From Candidatus Latescibacteria bacterium 4484_7 (lineage in GTDB: Bacteria; Krumholzibacteriota; Krumholzibacteriia; Krumholzibacteriales; Krumholzibacteriaceae), in contig NATK01000067.1 of assembly GCA_002085285.1 (NCBI GenBank), positions 1 through 7,608 of the forward strand: 7,608 nucleotides of DNA. Direction: 5' to 3'. A program made the translations under genes and the position numbers. Within the stretch, counting starts at the first letter, position 1. Each line of letters opens with the position of its first letter. Positions 6,436 to 7,608 of this stretch are shown here, in pieces. The notes under the pieces are model-generated. The model made no database searches. It saw nothing but the letters and a program-made list of their open reading frames with translations, and had not been told where the DNA came from.

Positions 6436-6443
6436 CTCCTCCC
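6436..6443 (-). promoter_or_regulatory. Ribosome binding site that fixes the solute-binding protein start
   Basis: GGGAGGAG on the minus strand ends 5 nt before the ATG at 6430. Its strength and spacing, together with the signal peptide that begins there, rule against the longer reading frame starting at 6547. Confidence 0.85.
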
Positions 6444-6475
6444 TTTCTCGCCAATCGCACCAATTGCATTCGATT

Positions 6476-6504
6476 TTTATAATATACTACTTTTAAGGAT
6501 TGAA
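6476..6504 (-). promoter_or_regulatory. Candidate promoter for the solute-binding protein gene
   Basis: On the minus strand TTCAAT (6504-6499) is followed after 17 nt by TATAAA (6481-6476), in a very AT-rich stretch. The -35 is weak (3 of 6); the -10 is good (5 of 6). The -35 overlaps that of the opposing promoter at 6500-6527. The position gives a leader of about 40 nt. Confidence 0.4.
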
Positions 6505-6527
6505 TTTTGCAAGGATTGCTATATAAT
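6500..6527 (+). promoter_or_regulatory. Probable promoter for the Big_5 lipoprotein gene
   Basis: TTGAAT (6500-6505) and a perfect TATAAT (6522-6527) are separated by 16 nt. Transcription would begin near 6534, giving a leader of about 60 nt that ends in the strong GGGAGGT ribosome site at 6584-6590. This is the best-looking promoter in the window. Confidence 0.6.
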
Positions 6528-6595
6528 TTGCGCGAGAAAGTTCGCAAAGGGTTAAAAGGATCGAAGAAAGGGTCAGACGGAAAGGGAGGTACAAG

Positions 6596-7608
6596 ATGAA
6601 AAAAACCCTTTTGAATACCATAACGGCGGCCTTTATCGCTGCCGTTCTCGTAATCTGGGTCGGATGCTCGGACGATGAAACGAATCCGACTCCTCCTGAG
6701 AAGGATACGACCCCTCCGACCGTGGTCGGCAGCTTTCCCGATAGCAATGCAACGGATGTTACCAGGAGCGGCCCGTTCTGGGTGCTGTTCAGTGAGACGA
6801 TGAACGAAGAATCGGTCGAGGACAATCTGTCGATCAATCCGTGGGTGAACTTCGACACCTACTGGAGCGGTGATACAATCTTTATAACACCTCAGCTTCT
6901 TCTCGAAGCAAACACTCTCTACACGATCACACTCGGCACCGATTGCGCCGATCTGAGCGGCAACAAGATGGGAACGGCCGATTTGATACCGTTTACGACG
7001 AATTCAGCGGTGGACGAAACACCCCCGACCGTTGTCGACGTGCAGCCCGCCGATGGAGCGACCAATGTAAGCAGTATGGTTCCAGTAGAGATAACGTTCA
7101 GTGAACCTATGGATAGAAACAACACGGAAAGCGCAGTGGTCATTTCTCCTGATCCTTCAAACAAGGATTACGAATGGGAAGGAACGAAACTTGTCATCGA
7201 ACACATGCCGTTCGGAAGCAATCAGCAAGTCACGGTGACAGTGGGACCGGGAGCCACGGACCTTGCCGGCAACCACCTCTCCAGCTCATATTCCTTCTCA
7301 TATACGACGGCAATCGACAACACGAGGCCTTACCTCGTAAGCGCCAGCCCGGCGAACAATGCAACGAGGGTAAGCAGAAATATTTCTTCTCTTGTATTTA
7401 CGTTCAGCGAACCAATGTCTGAGGTATCATTCGACAACATCGAGGAAACAGACATCGATGCAAGACTCGTAAACGCATTGCCGGATGATCCCGACTTCAA
7501 CAGTGAATTCACAGTACTCACGGCTACGGTAGGCAAGCGACTCCTTCCTGGATGCCAGTACTGGCTCGACTTTCACAACGTCACGGATGGCGCCGGGAAC
7601 CTTATCGA
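6596..7608 (+). CDS. Lipoprotein of tandem Big_5/SbsA-type Ig-like domains (3' end outside window)
   Basis: The frame is open from the ATG at 6596-6598 to the window edge: 337 codons plus 2 nt, so the C-terminus is missing. GGGAGGT (6584-6590) lies 5 nt upstream of the start. A lipoprotein signal peptide (MKKTLLNTITAAF, hydrophobic core, then GCSDDE) places the lipidated Cys at 24; the residue at -3 is Trp, which is not typical. Three Ig-like repeats follow, at about 37-135, 140-238 and 241 to the edge. Each opens with a DxTxPxxVxxxxPxxxAT-type strand, then has FSExM (65-69, 168-172, 270-274) and later a DLxGN or DGAGN turn (119-123, 222-226, about 331-335), the signature of Big_5/SbsA-like domains. 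These are structural modules, often stalks of surface or secreted proteins, so the functional domain may lie beyond the edge. The gene is divergent from the solute-binding protein gene. Confidence 0.9.
   Translation, partial: MKKTLLNTITAAFIAAVLVIWVGCSDDETNPTPPEKDTTPPTVVGSFPDSNATDVTRSGPFWVLFSETMNEESVEDNLSINPWVNFDTYWSGDTIFITPQLLLEANTLYTITLGTDCADLSGNKMGTADLIPFTTNSAVDETPPTVVDVQPADGATNVSSMVPVEITFSEPMDRNNTESAVVISPDPSNKDYEWEGTKLVIEHMPFGSNQQVTVTVGPGATDLAGNHLSSSYSFSYTTAIDNTRPYLVSASPANNATRVSRNISSLVFTFSEPMSEVSFDNIEETDIDARLVNALPDDPDFNSEFTVLTATVGKRLLPGCQYWLDFHNVTDGAGNLI

Larger units (their letters stand above)
6431..6595. other. Divergent intergenic region with inverted 9-mers
   Basis: These 165 nt carry both promoters and both leaders of the divergent genes. 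The 9-mer GCGAGAAAG occurs in inverted orientation at 6532-6540 (plus) and 6451-6443 (minus), one copy in each expected transcript near or after the start point. The centre (about 6470-6530) is very AT-rich. Confidence 0.5.

Noticed and set aside
6431..6547. Longer N-terminus for the solute-binding protein (ATG at 6547)
   Set aside because: It would place 39 polar residues before a clear lipoprotein signal peptide and overlap the promoter; the ATG at 6430 has an excellent ribosome site.

Overview
The window looks like a piece of a chromosome from a Gram-negative-type (diderm) bacterium, probably an uncultured lineage. Base composition is intermediate and even across the genes. Three of the seven genes encode predicted lipoproteins, two of them built from Ig-like modules. 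One carries a fibronectin-III module opening with a DTIPPAAIGDL-type motif and a following APGDD stretch, a style I associate with FCB-group and neighbouring candidate phyla. That placement is an inference and cannot be made firm from this window. There is no tRNA, rRNA, CRISPR array, transposase or other clear mobile element.

Layout. Six of seven genes read leftward. (1) 1-1662 (-): the first 554 residues of a large secreted lipoprotein with two Ig/PKD-like domains, an FN3 domain, a carboxypeptidase-regulatory-like domain, and the start of a probable zinc metalloprotease domain. The window edge falls just after the H-E of what may be its HExxH motif. (2) 1783-3987 (-): a tight three-gene operon. 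It encodes a ParA-type ATPase fused to a C-terminal CBM48/AMPK-beta-like glycogen-binding domain, then a 273-aa protein that looks like a degenerate ParA-fold paralogue, then a 107-aa protein I do not recognise. (3) 3988-4312: a gene-free, AT-rich regulatory region upstream of the operon. (4) 4313-4735 (-): a YuiD/DUF212 'divergent PAP2' membrane protein. (5) 4823-6430 (-): a family 5 (peptide/nickel-type) solute-binding lipoprotein with no permease or ATPase genes beside it. (6) 6431-6595: a compact divergent promoter region. (7) 6596-7608 (+): the first 337 residues of a lipoprotein made of tandem Big_5/SbsA-type Ig-like domains, cut by the window end.

The most notable unit is the ParA operon. 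ParA proteins position cargo (chromosomes, plasmids, carboxysomes, chemoreceptor arrays, storage granules). Here the ATPase carries its own predicted alpha-glucan-binding module, no ParB gene lies beside it, and the next gene encodes a protein with the same spacing between motif positions but with the catalytic residues replaced. A reasonable hypothesis is an ATP-driven system that positions or regulates glycogen or another glucan-associated cargo, with the pseudo-ATPase and the 107-aa protein as partners. Domain calls were made by reading motifs, without profile searches.
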